This document shows positions 18,975-27,572 of a stretch of 64,000 bases of DNA, in pieces. The first letter of the stretch is position 1. Every line of letters starts with the position of its first letter. This DNA comes from Ramlibacter tataouinensis (GTDB taxonomy: Bacteria; Pseudomonadota; Gammaproteobacteria; Burkholderiales; Burkholderiaceae_C): NCBI GenBank assembly GCA_002427815.1, contig DIZF01000055.1, forward strand, positions 1 to 64,000. Reading direction: 5' to 3'. The position numbers and the translations under genes were made by a program. Under the pieces are notes generated by a model. It searched no databases. It saw only the letters and a program-made list of their open reading frames with translations, and had not been told where the DNA came from.

Positions 18975-20093
18975 ATGGCCCTGATCGTCGTCATGGAAGA
19001 CGATGCCGGCACCCGGATGCTCGTGGCGTCGGTGCTGCAGAAAGACGGGCACGAGGTGGTCACGGCCGAGGACGGTGCGACGGGTCTGCAACTGGTACGC
19101 CGCAGCCCGCCCGACCTGATCATCAGCGACGTGCAGATGCCCGGCATGAACGGCTTCGACATGCTGGCGGCCGTGCGCGCAGACCCCGCCACGGCGGCGG
19201 TGCCGGTGGTCCTGCTGACTTCGCTGCAGGAGCGTGCCCATATGCGCATCGGCATGACCACGGGCGCCGACGACTACATCACCAAGCCCTTCCGTGCCGC
19301 TGAATTGCGGGCGGCGGTGTCCGCGCAGTTGAACAGGCGCTCGGTGCAGGCCAGCCTGCAGACCATGGCGGTGGACGCCGCCGTGCAGAAAGCGCTGATC
19401 GAGCAGAAGCATCAGCTGGCCAAGCTGTACGAGCAGCGCCTGGCCGCGGCGTTGAGCGAGCGCTGGCCCGACGGGAACGGCAGCGAGACCGACGTGCGCC
19501 TGCCCAATGCCACGGTGCTGTTCGTCGACATTCCCAATTACGCCGGCGTCGCGCAAAGGCTGGATGGGCGCGAGCTCGCCGAGCTGGTCAAGAAGTTCTA
19601 CGGCAGCGCCAATGACACCGTCCATCTGTTCGGGGCACGCTACATGCGTTTCGTGGGCGAAGCCCTGCTCGCCGTCTTCGCCGAGGAAAGTGACACCGAG
19701 ACCGTCAACCATGGTTTGCGCGCCGTGCGGGCCGCCCTGGGGTTGGTGGACGCGGCCCGCGGCATGCAGAAGTACCTGGCGTCGCAATACCCCGGCCGCA
19801 CCCTGCCACCGTTTGGCGTGAATGTCGCCCTGCACACCGGCGCCGTGGCGCTGGCGGTGCTGCAGGACCCGCTGCATGGCGGCCCGCCGCAAACGCTGCC
19901 GGTGGGCGATGCCGTCAGCGCCACCATGCTGCTGCAAAAACAGGGCCGGGCGCTGGGTTGGCCGATCGTGGCCAGCGTCGCCGCCTTGCGCCCGATCACG
20001 GGGGCGGTGCGAACCGGCGCTCGCGCCATGCTGAACCTGCCGGGCCGCGCCGAACCCATGGACGTGGTGCAGCTGGTCGGTCTGGCCCTGTGA
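18975..20093 (+). CDS. response regulator with degenerate class III nucleotide cyclase domain
   Basis: 372 aa. The receiver domain (1-120) is complete: acidic pair E8/D9-D10, phospho-acceptor D52 in ISDVQMPGMNG, T82 and K104 in TKPF. A helical linker (about 125-165) leads to a class III adenylate/guanylate cyclase fold (175-370). The first metal Asp is kept (D185 in LFVDIPNY). The second is Glu (E229 in RFVGEALLAVF), and the Asn and Arg that bind the purine and stabilise the transition state are S315 and L319 in GDAVSATMLL. It is probably not an active cyclase and may be a protein-interaction output. The start at 18975 has AGGA upstream. Thirteen bp separate it from the hybrid kinase gene, its likely partner. 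Confidence 0.85.
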   Translation: MALIVVMEDDAGTRMLVASVLQKDGHEVVTAEDGATGLQLVRRSPPDLIISDVQMPGMNGFDMLAAVRADPATAAVPVVLLTSLQERAHMRIGMTTGADDYITKPFRAAELRAAVSAQLNRRSVQASLQTMAVDAAVQKALIEQKHQLAKLYEQRLAAALSERWPDGNGSETDVRLPNATVLFVDIPNYAGVAQRLDGRELAELVKKFYGSANDTVHLFGARYMRFVGEALLAVFAEESDTETVNHGLRAVRAALGLVDAARGMQKYLASQYPGRTLPPFGVNVALHTGAVALAVLQDPLHGGPPQTLPVGDAVSATMLLQKQGRALGWPIVASVAALRPITGAVRTGARAMLNLPGRAEPMDVVQLVGLAL

Positions 20094-20106
20094 GGCGGGC
20101 CTTCCC

Positions 20107-23100
20107 ATGAGGCGGTTCTCGCTGCGCGCAATCCTCGCGGCCAGCCTGGTGCTGTCGGCCACGGTGCCGGCACTGCTGGTGCTCTGGATGATGGCCCGCT
20201 CGAGTTCGCAGGCCGTGCAGGACCTGGCCGGCAAGATCCTGGCGCAGGTCGCGGTCCAAGTGCAAACCGGCACCGAGGCCCATGTGCGCCAGGCCCACAA
20301 CGTGCTGGACGGCCTGTTCACCGAACCGCTCACTGGCGCCGATCTGGAACGCGCCCGCGCCTGGTTGCGCGACCCGGTGCAATTCGAGGCCATGGCGTTC
20401 GCCCTCACGCGCCAGTCGGCGGACGTGCCGGTGCTGCATTTCGGCAACCTGAAGGGCGGCTATTTCGGACTGGAGACCACGGCCGCAGGCGCCCGCATCG
20501 GCGTGCGCAGGCCCGACGGGCAGGGACGTGTGTTCTTCCTGGCGCGCTATCCCGGTGACCGCGGCCATCCGGAGGCTGCCGAAGCGCTCAACTTCGAGCC
20601 GCGCACCACCGCGTGGTACGAGGGCGCGTTGTTGGCCAAGGGCCGCGTCTTCACGCCGGTCCAGGTATCGGGGCCGCGCAAGCAATTGATGGTCAGCCTG
20701 TCGCAGCCGGTCTACGACGCCGATGGCGGGGCCGCGGGCGTCTTTGGCGCCGACCTGTACCTGCAGCATCTGGCCGATGTGCTGCGGACCCAGCGCATCA
20801 GCTCGCACGGCGCCGCCTTCGTGGTCGATGAAAAGGGCCTGCTGGTGGCCAGCTCGGCCGGCGACGCGCTGTTCACCGGAACGCCCGACGCGTACCGGCG
20901 CACCAGCCCGAGCGGCAGCGCCAACCCGGTGATCCGCGCCAGTTTCGACGCTCTCCAGGCGCTGTGGGCTGCCCGCAGCGAGGATTCGGTGGCGACCGAC
21001 ACCTCCTTGCAGCGCCTGCCGCTGGCGGGCGATGCGCTGCTGATGGTGCAGCGGCCGTTCGGCGAGGCGCTGGGCCTGCGCTGGACGCTGGTGGTGGCGG
21101 CGCCGGAAAGCGATTTCACCGCCGAGATCGGCCGTGGCCTGAAGGCCTCGCTGGCCACCATGGCGCTGCTCATTCTGCTTGGCACGGCGCTCGCCTACGC
21201 GGTGGCGCACGGCATCGGCCGCCGGCTGCACCGACTCAGTCTCGGAGCCGAGCAGCTCGGACGCGGCGAAGTGCCGGCCATCGAGCACGGCACGCGCATC
21301 CGCGAGGTGCAGCAGCTGTCGCAGGTCCTGCACGACAGCGCCGAGCAGCTGCAGGCGTTCCGCGCGCAGGTGCGGTCCGATGCCCAGGCTTTGCAGGAGG
21401 CCAACGACACGTTGGAGGCGCGGGTGCAGCGGCGCACCGCCGAACTGGCGGCGTCGCGCGAAGAGGCGCTGGCCGCCGCGCGCGCCAAGGCCGCGTTCCT
21501 GGCGACCATGAGCCATGAAATCCGCACACCGCTCAACGGCGTGGTTGGCATGAGCACGCTGCTGGCCGAGACCCCGCTCGATGCCGAGCAGCGCGACTAC
21601 CTGCAGACCGTCCGCCTGTCGAGCGACCAGCTGCTGGCCGTGATCAACGACGTGCTCGATTTTTCCAAGATCGAGTCGGGCAAACTGGAACTCGAAAGCG
21701 AGCCCCTGAGTCTGCGTGGCGCCGTCGAGGAGGCTTGCGACATCGCGGCCCCGCGCGCCCGCGAAAAGGGCCTGGAGCTCATCATCGACATCGCCGAAGA
21801 AGGGCCGGGCGCCGTTCCGGCGGCCATCAAGGGCGACATCACGCGGCTGCGGCAGGTGCTCATCAACCTGATCAGCAACGCCGTGAAATTCACCGCGGCC
21901 GGCGAGGTGGCGGTGCACGTGCGCCAGCTGAGCGCCGACGACGGCCAGGGCCGCTGCGTGCTGGAGTTTCGTGTCACCGACACCGGCATCGGCATCGCGC
22001 CGGAGCGCTCGGGCGCGCTGTTCGAAGCCTTCACCCAGGTCGATGCCTCGACCACGCGGCAATATGGCGGCACCGGCCTGGGGCTGGCGATCTGCAAGCG
22101 GCTGGTCGAGCTGATGGGCGGCGAGATCGGCGTGGAGAGCGCGCCGGGGCAGGGTTCGACCTTCTGGTTCACGATGGCGGTTCCCCCCACCGAACTGCCC
22201 CAGGCCCTGGGCGTGATCGACGCGGGGCTGCTGGGCGGCACCCGCGTGCTGGTAGTGGACGATCACGCGACCAATGTCCGCATCCTCACCCGTCAGCTGC
22301 AGCTCTGGGGCATGGAAGTGACGGGCGCCGACTCGGGCGCCAGCGCGCTGGAGTGGCTGGCGCGCACCCCGCAGCTGCCGGGTGTGGTCATCACCGACAT
22401 GCACATGCCCGCGATGGACGGCGTGGCCCTGGCCCGCGCGATCCGCAGCCGTCCGGACTGGCAGGCCATTCCGCTGGTGCTGCTCAGTTCAGGCTTCATG
22501 CCCGCTGCCGACGAAACCGCCCAGCTTTTCGCCGCCCGCCTGCTCAAGCCGGCGCGACAAGGCCAGCTGTTCGAAACCCTGTTGCGCTGCGTCGCCCCGC
22601 CCACCGGCGAGGCGGGCCGGCCGGCGCCGGTCGCGCCGGACGCCCGCAAGAACATCACCGTGCTGGTGGCCGACGACAACGCCGTCAACCTGAAGGTCGC
22701 TTGCGCGATCCTGGCCAAGCTGGGGTACGACATCCGCACCGCGACCGACGGTCGGCAGGCGGTCGAGGCGGTGGCCCAGGCCGGTGCGGCCGGGCTGCGG
22801 CTCGGCGCCATCCTGATGGACGTGAACATGCCCGACGTCGACGGCCTGGAGGCCACGCGTCAGATCCACGCGGCCTGGGGCGCGAACGCTCCGCCCATCA
22901 TCGCCCTCACTGCGGGCGCCTCAGCCGAAGACCGCATCCGTTGCGAAGCCGCCGGCATGGACGACTACCTGACCAAGCCGCTGCAGCTGGCGGCGCTGGC
23001 GCAGGCCCTGGAGCGCTGGACCACGCCGGCGCGGCCGGGCGCCGCCGAAGCACCGGCCTCAGCGGCGGCTGCGCCAGCCGCCGGGCCCCCGCTGATGGAT

Positions 23101-23427
23101 TTCGCACGGCTGGAGGAATTCAGGGAGTTCGACGACGAGGCGCTGACCATGACGCGCGAGGTGATCGCCCTGTTCCTGGCCGACGCGCCGCGGCGGCTCG
23201 AGGCCATCGCCAATGCGCTGGCGGCGCAGGACGCCACCGCGTTGGCCAGCGCCGCCCATGCGCTCAAAGGCGCGGCGAGCAATGTCGGCGCCGCCGCGGT
23301 GCATCAGGCAGCGGCAGCGCTCGAAGCCCACTGCAGCGCCGGCATCCCCCACGATGCCGCGCAGCGGCTGGCGCAGTTGCGCGAGCTCTGGGAAGGAACG
23401 CGAGCCGCGCTGGCGCGCTGGACCTGA
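20107..23427 (+). CDS. hybrid sensor histidine kinase with two receivers and Hpt
   Basis: 1106 aa membrane kinase. An N-terminal helix (about 7-28), a periplasmic Cache-like sensor (about 45-330), a second helix (about 345-365) and a HAMP-type linker lead to HisKA with H470 in MSHEIRTPLNG. HATPase_c follows (NAVKFT, DTGIGIAPERSG, GGTGLGLAICK), then receiver 1 (D764 in TDMHMPAMDG), receiver 2 (D905 in MDVNMPDVDG) and a C-terminal Hpt domain with H1051 in AAHALKGAASN. All phosphotransfer residues are present, so a His-Asp-His-Asp relay to the upstream response regulator is expected. The signal is unknown; Cache sensors usually bind small organic ligands. Confidence 0.93.
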   Translation: MRRFSLRAILAASLVLSATVPALLVLWMMARSSSQAVQDLAGKILAQVAVQVQTGTEAHVRQAHNVLDGLFTEPLTGADLERARAWLRDPVQFEAMAFALTRQSADVPVLHFGNLKGGYFGLETTAAGARIGVRRPDGQGRVFFLARYPGDRGHPEAAEALNFEPRTTAWYEGALLAKGRVFTPVQVSGPRKQLMVSLSQPVYDADGGAAGVFGADLYLQHLADVLRTQRISSHGAAFVVDEKGLLVASSAGDALFTGTPDAYRRTSPSGSANPVIRASFDALQALWAARSEDSVATDTSLQRLPLAGDALLMVQRPFGEALGLRWTLVVAAPESDFTAEIGRGLKASLATMALLILLGTALAYAVAHGIGRRLHRLSLGAEQLGRGEVPAIEHGTRIREVQQLSQVLHDSAEQLQAFRAQVRSDAQALQEANDTLEARVQRRTAELAASREEALAAARAKAAFLATMSHEIRTPLNGVVGMSTLLAETPLDAEQRDYLQTVRLSSDQLLAVINDVLDFSKIESGKLELESEPLSLRGAVEEACDIAAPRAREKGLELIIDIAEEGPGAVPAAIKGDITRLRQVLINLISNAVKFTAAGEVAVHVRQLSADDGQGRCVLEFRVTDTGIGIAPERSGALFEAFTQVDASTTRQYGGTGLGLAICKRLVELMGGEIGVESAPGQGSTFWFTMAVPPTELPQALGVIDAGLLGGTRVLVVDDHATNVRILTRQLQLWGMEVTGADSGASALEWLARTPQLPGVVITDMHMPAMDGVALARAIRSRPDWQAIPLVLLSSGFMPAADETAQLFAARLLKPARQGQLFETLLRCVAPPTGEAGRPAPVAPDARKNITVLVADDNAVNLKVACAILAKLGYDIRTATDGRQAVEAVAQAGAAGLRLGAILMDVNMPDVDGLEATRQIHAAWGANAPPIIALTAGASAEDRIRCEAAGMDDYLTKPLQLAALAQALERWTTPARPGAAEAPASAAAAPAAGPPLMDFARLEEFREFDDEALTMTREVIALFLADAPRRLEAIANALAAQDATALASAAHALKGAASNVGAAAVHQAAAALEAHCSAGIPHDAAQRLAQLRELWEGTRAALARWT

Positions 23428-23443
23428 GCGACTCTTCAGAAGC

Positions 23444-24004
23444 CTACTTCGCCTGGGTCCTGCCGTATTTCGCCGTGAAACTCGCCTTGCCGATCGAATT
23501 GGCGTTGATCATGGACCCCGCCAGCGTCGCCGTGGCATCGGCCGGGACGTCGAGCTTGTCGGTCTTGAGCGCGTACACGGTGAAGACATAGTGGTGCGGC
23601 TTGTCGCCCTGCGGCGGGCAGACGCCGCCCCAGCCGGCGACGCCGAAGTCGCTGCGCACCGGCGTAGCGCCCTTGGGCAGGTTGGCCCCGCCCACGGCAC
23701 CGGCATCGGCGGGCAGCTCGGTCACGTTGGCGGGGATGTTGATCAACGACCAGTGCCACCAGCCCGAGCCGGCAGACGCATCGGGGTCGTACACCGTGAC
23801 AGCGAAGCTCCTGGTGTCCTTGGGCGCGCCGCTCCATTTCAAGGCGGGCGACTTGTTCTCGCCCGAACAGCCGAAGCCGTTGAACTCGAACTTCCTGGCG
23901 ATCGTCGCGTTGGCCTTGATGTCCGGGCTGGTGAGCGTGAAGCCGGCGGCTTGTGCCAGGGACAAGCCGCCCGCCAGCGCGGCTGCGAACAGGGTCCGCT
24001 TCAT
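23444..24004 (-). CDS. YbhB/YbcL-family (PEBP-like) secreted protein
   Basis: 186 aa with a Sec signal peptide (MKRTLFAAALAGGLSLAQA, cleavage before AGF). The phosphatidylethanolamine-binding fold is shown by SPALKWSGAPKDTRSFAVT near 53-71, the ligand-pocket DPDA followed by WWHWSLINIPANV, and YVFTVYALK. Bacterial members (YbhB, YbcL) are periplasmic or cytoplasmic proteins of uncertain biochemical role, often annotated as Raf-kinase-inhibitor-like. The start at 24004 is set by the signal peptide. It is convergent with the hybrid kinase gene, with only 16 bp between stops. Confidence 0.88.
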   Translation of the reverse strand: MKRTLFAAALAGGLSLAQAAGFTLTSPDIKANATIARKFEFNGFGCSGENKSPALKWSGAPKDTRSFAVTVYDPDASAGSGWWHWSLINIPANVTELPADAGAVGGANLPKGATPVRSDFGVAGWGGVCPPQGDKPHHYVFTVYALKTDKLDVPADATATLAGSMINANSIGKASFTAKYGRTQAK

Positions 24005-24165
24005 ACGGTTCTCCCGGGTGACGAGCGCCGAATGATGCTCCGAACGGGCGCTGCGTGCCAGAGGCATGCTCAACAGCTTGTGAGTATGCGCGCGGTCGCA
24101 GGTCCGCAAACGGCGAGCCTGCGCCGGGGACTCGGGCAAGATCGTGTTCTGATCCAGCCCTTCCC

Positions 24166-25407
24166 ATGCCCTCCACACTGCCTCGTTCCTTCACAGCCCT
24201 GGCCTGGTCCAACCTGGCGGCCCAGTCGGCCGAACAGCTGAGCCTGGCGGCAGTGCCGTTGGTGGCGGTGCTGGCGCTGGGCGCCGGCGCGGGCGAGATC
24301 GGGACCCTGGCGGCGGTGCAGACGCTGCCGTTCCTGCTGCTCTCGATTCCGTTGGGGTTGTTGGCAGACCGCTTCTCGCGGCGCCGCCTGATGCTGGCCG
24401 CCGAGGGCCTGCGCGCCTTGTCCCTGCTGGCCATGCTCGCCATGGTCGTGTCGGGGCACCTGTCGATCGCGTGGCTGGCCGTGCTGGGGTTCGTTGGCGC
24501 CGTGGGAACTGTCGGCTTCAGCGTCGCGGCGCCGGCACTGGTGCCGGTCCTGGTGCCGGGCAACCTGCTGGCGCGCGCCAATGGCCGGCTCGAGCTGGCG
24601 CGCAGCGCCGCCTTCGCCGCCGGCCCGGCGCTGGCCGGTGCGCTGGTGGCATGGGCCGGTGCGTCGGCAGCCTTCGTGCTGGCTGCCGTCCTGTCGGCCT
24701 CGGCAGTGGGCCTGCTGTGGCGGCTGGTGGAGCCGGCCCGTGCGCCCGCGCCACCGCGCCATCCGATGCTGGAAATCAAGGACGGGGCGCTGTTCGTCTG
24801 GCGCCAGAGCTTCCTGCGCCCCATGCTGCTCACGGGTGTGGCGTGGAACATTTCATGGTTCGTGCTGCAGGCGGCCTATGTCCCCTATGCCGTGCGCGTC
24901 CTCGGCCTCAGCGCCCAGACGGTGGGCATCACCCTCGCCACCTACGGCGCCGGCATGGTGGTGGGCGCGTTGCTCGCGTCGCGGGTGCTGGCGGCGCTGC
25001 CTTTCGGCCGCGCCATCCAGCTCGGGCCGGCGGTGTCGGTGCTGGCCGCCGCCACGATGGTGGGTACGCTGTTCCTGCCGACGGGCGCGCTGGCGGCGCT
25101 CTCGTTCTTCTTCTTCGGCGTCGGGCCGATCATCTGGACGATCACCTCCACGACGCTGCGCCAAAGCGTGACACCGGGCGCGATGCTGGGCCGCGTGTCG
25201 TCGGTGTTCCTCACCGTCAACGCAGGCTCGCGCCCGATCGGCGCGGCGTTGGGCGGCTGGGTCGGCGCCTCATGGGGCGAGCCGGCGTGCCTCTGGCTGG
25301 CGCTGGCCGGCTTCGTGCTGCAGGCCTGGGTGATCTTCGGCTCCAGCGTGAGCGGGTTGCAGCGCCTGACGATGAGGGCACCGGGCGCCGCGGCACCCGG
25401 AGCGTGA
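24166..25407 (+). CDS. MFS transporter, MFS_3/EntS-like
   Basis: 413 aa, 12-helix inner-membrane protein. The start LARSFTALAWSN-type N-terminus, LLADRFSRRRLMLAAE near 65-80, and TTLRQSVTPGAMLGRVSS near 325-342 place it in the same exporter-like MFS group as the gene at 3696-4943, but the two are only distantly similar. The ATG at 24166 was chosen because upstream residues are polar low-complexity. Convergent with the beta-propeller gene. Substrate unknown. Confidence 0.85.
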   Translation: MPSTLPRSFTALAWSNLAAQSAEQLSLAAVPLVAVLALGAGAGEIGTLAAVQTLPFLLLSIPLGLLADRFSRRRLMLAAEGLRALSLLAMLAMVVSGHLSIAWLAVLGFVGAVGTVGFSVAAPALVPVLVPGNLLARANGRLELARSAAFAAGPALAGALVAWAGASAAFVLAAVLSASAVGLLWRLVEPARAPAPPRHPMLEIKDGALFVWRQSFLRPMLLTGVAWNISWFVLQAAYVPYAVRVLGLSAQTVGITLATYGAGMVVGALLASRVLAALPFGRAIQLGPAVSVLAAATMVGTLFLPTGALAALSFFFFGVGPIIWTITSTTLRQSVTPGAMLGRVSSVFLTVNAGSRPIGAALGGWVGASWGEPACLWLALAGFVLQAWVIFGSSVSGLQRLTMRAPGAAAPGA

Positions 25408-25417
25408 ACGCCCGCGC

Positions 25418-26572
25418 CTACTTCTTCAGCGCCGCCTTCCAGTCGCGGAACACGTCGATGTCGACGCCGTCGGGGTAATTCAGCAAACCGGGCTTGAAAC
25501 CCTTCTTCCCCAGCTCGCCGTACTGCCAGATGATCTCCTTGGTCTTGCGGTCGATCACCAGCACGCGGTCGTGCAGGTCGTCGACCACCAGCACGTCGCC
25601 CGTGCCGGGGAGCTCCATGGCAATCGAGGAGTGGTCGAGCATCTTCTCGCCCTCCTTGAAGAAAAACTCCCAGGTGATCTTGCGCGTCAGCGGATCGAAG
25701 ATCACGACGCGGCCGGGCTTCCAGAAGTCGGCCACGATCACCTGCTTGCCGTCCACCGTGGGGAAGGCGTCCGACGGGTAGTGGATGTTGGGCGCCTTCA
25801 CGCTCCACACCACCTTGCCCGCGCGCGTGATGCGCGAGATCCATGCGTCCTTGATTTCGGTGACCAGGATGTCGCCGTTCTCCATGTCGGTGACGCCGTT
25901 CGCGTGCGCCAGCTGGTGGGGCGGGTTGTGCCGGCACTTGCCGGGCTGGCCCCACGCATTGACGATCTTGTTCTGCTTCGGGTCGATGAACAGGACCCGG
26001 CAGTTGCGGATGTCGGCAGTGACGAAGATGCCGTCGGCGAGCAGGTGGGCATCGTCCGGGTAGTCCAGCAGGTTGTCGCCGCGGCCGCGCGTGTCGGGCG
26101 TGCCCCAGGTCCAGGTCAGCGCGCGCTGTTCGTAGTCGACGATGTGCACATCGAAGTTGTCTTCCTCGCTGACGGCGAGGCGCTTGCCGTCGGGGGAGAA
26201 GCTCACGTCTTCGTTACCGCGATAGACCTTCAGGGCGGGCGAGGGGAATTCCCACACGATGCTCTTGTCCGGCGCGATCTCGATCAGCCGGTTGTTGCGC
26301 CGGTCGGCGATCAGGATGGGGTAAGGCAGCGGCTTGCCCCAGGACGCCACCGGGTTCTTGCGGTTGCCGGTGACCGGTGGGATGGGTGGCAGCTTGACGC
26401 CACTGGAGACGATCCCGGCGCCCATCATCTCGGGCGTGACCTCGACGTCGATGCCCTTGCCGGCGCGGCTCTGCGGCGCGGCGGCGAGCGGCAGCACGGC
26501 CAGGAATGCGGCGAGGGCGATGCGGATGCAGGCCTGGCGGACTGCGCCCGGCGGGCTCGATGTTGGCTTCAT
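25418..26572 (-). CDS. secreted beta-propeller (NHL/PQQ-like) protein
   Basis: 384 aa with an N-terminal signal sequence (hydrophobic core about residues 13-32, ending AAAPQSRA). The rest is built of repeated blade-like units such as ILIADRRNNRLIEI, IVWEFPSP, GIFVTADIRNCRVLFID, GDILVTEIKDAWISRI, VIVADFWKPGRVVIFD and VLVVDDLHDRVLVID, about six blades. This resembles NHL or arylsulfotransferase/PQQ-like propellers. No PQQ or catalytic residues can be assigned. A GGAG site precedes the ATG at 26572. It lies 106 bp downstream of the carbonic anhydrase gene on the same strand, so both may be exported and co-expressed. Confidence 0.75.
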   Translation of the reverse strand: MKPTSSPPGAVRQACIRIALAAFLAVLPLAAAPQSRAGKGIDVEVTPEMMGAGIVSSGVKLPPIPPVTGNRKNPVASWGKPLPYPILIADRRNNRLIEIAPDKSIVWEFPSPALKVYRGNEDVSFSPDGKRLAVSEEDNFDVHIVDYEQRALTWTWGTPDTRGRGDNLLDYPDDAHLLADGIFVTADIRNCRVLFIDPKQNKIVNAWGQPGKCRHNPPHQLAHANGVTDMENGDILVTEIKDAWISRITRAGKVVWSVKAPNIHYPSDAFPTVDGKQVIVADFWKPGRVVIFDPLTRKITWEFFFKEGEKMLDHSSIAMELPGTGDVLVVDDLHDRVLVIDRKTKEIIWQYGELGKKGFKPGLLNYPDGVDIDVFRDWKAALKK

Positions 26573-26678
26573 GCGAACTCCTTCACGAGGATGGCGGGTG
26601 GCCATCCAGCCTGGAAATTCCTGAGTATGCGCGTGGGCCCCGCCTTGACCTGAAACAAGTGCAGCGTGCAGCGGGCCC

Positions 26679-27341
26679 TCAGGGACTCTCGAGCACCACG
26701 CGCCCGTTCAGCGGCTGCACGGCGCGGGCGTTGTCGGCAAAACGCTGGCGATAGCTCGCCAGCTGGGCGGCTGAAATCTGCAGCGGCTGCTTCAGCACGA
26801 TCCAGTCCACGCCTTCGGTGCAGGGCGGTGCCGTCACCGAGCCGGAATAGCGGTAGTAACCCCGCGCGGCGGGCAGCAGTTCGCGCGGGTCCACCGTCGA
26901 GCCTGGGATGAGGTGGTCGCCGTCCGCATGCGCCGGAATCCTCGGCAGCAGCCGCGCCAGCAGCGGATTCTCGGCGCCGGTGCGAAACAGCACCGCCACC
27001 GCCAACAGCTGGCCGGAGGCGCTCTTGTGCAGCAGGTGGGCCACCATCGGGAACTCCTCGCCGCCCACCCTGTCCCCGGCCGGCGTGTGGAAGTGGAACT
27101 GCTGCAGCGAATAGCGCTCGCCGCCGATGCGCAGCACGCTGCCCTTGCCGAAGCGCACGCGCACGGTGTGGCCGTCATCGGCAATCTTCAGTGGCGCTGT
27201 CGCGTAGTCGAAGACCAGCGCCGGCAGCGGCCGTTTCTGCGTGGCGGTGATGTCAATGGGCGACTGGCGCCGCCCGCTCTCGCACAGCGTGGCGTTGGCG
27301 GCAACGGCGAACAGGCCGAGCGGCAACAGCAGGAGCTTCAT
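26679..27341 (-). CDS. periplasmic alpha-type carbonic anhydrase
   Basis: 220 aa. Signal peptide MKLLLLPLGLFAVAANA is followed by SPIDI and the alpha-class core: H83 and H85 in QFHFHTPAGD and H102 in AHLLHK are the three zinc ligands. TAPPCTEGVDWIVL matches the substrate-pocket loop. The residue two before the third His, normally a conserved second-shell Glu (MEAHLVH in many bacterial enzymes), is Val100. Activity is likely but may be tuned. The start at 27341 has GGAG 7 bp upstream; an in-frame ATG 12 codons earlier is weaker. It would hydrate CO2 in the periplasm. Confidence 0.88.
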   Translation of the reverse strand: MKLLLLPLGLFAVAANATLCESGRRQSPIDITATQKRPLPALVFDYATAPLKIADDGHTVRVRFGKGSVLRIGGERYSLQQFHFHTPAGDRVGGEEFPMVAHLLHKSASGQLLAVAVLFRTGAENPLLARLLPRIPAHADGDHLIPGSTVDPRELLPAARGYYRYSGSVTAPPCTEGVDWIVLKQPLQISAAQLASYRQRFADNARAVQPLNGRVVLESP

Positions 27342-27475
27342 GAGGGCGCTCCGGGCGCTCGGCGACAAGGTCGGCATCACAGAGGGGGTCCTTTTTCGGC
27401 GAGGAGGGGGCAACCGATGATGCAACGAACGGCGGCGCTGCGCCAGTCACGCGTGTAAGCACCGCCGGTCAATAG

Positions 27476-27504
27476 TTGACATCTAAAGCTATGACAAGTA
27501 ATGT
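27476..27504 (+). promoter_or_regulatory. sigma-70-type promoter for the opine dehydrogenase-like gene
   Basis: A consensus -35 TTGACA (27476-27481) is followed by a 17-bp spacer and the -10 TAATGT (27499-27504), about 70 bp upstream of the ATG at 27573 in the gap between divergent genes. Confidence 0.6.
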
Positions 27505-27572
27505 GTCGCGCCGGCCCTGGCGGCCGCGCAGATCGATCCGTCACATCTCCTTTCAACCGGATAAACCGTTCC

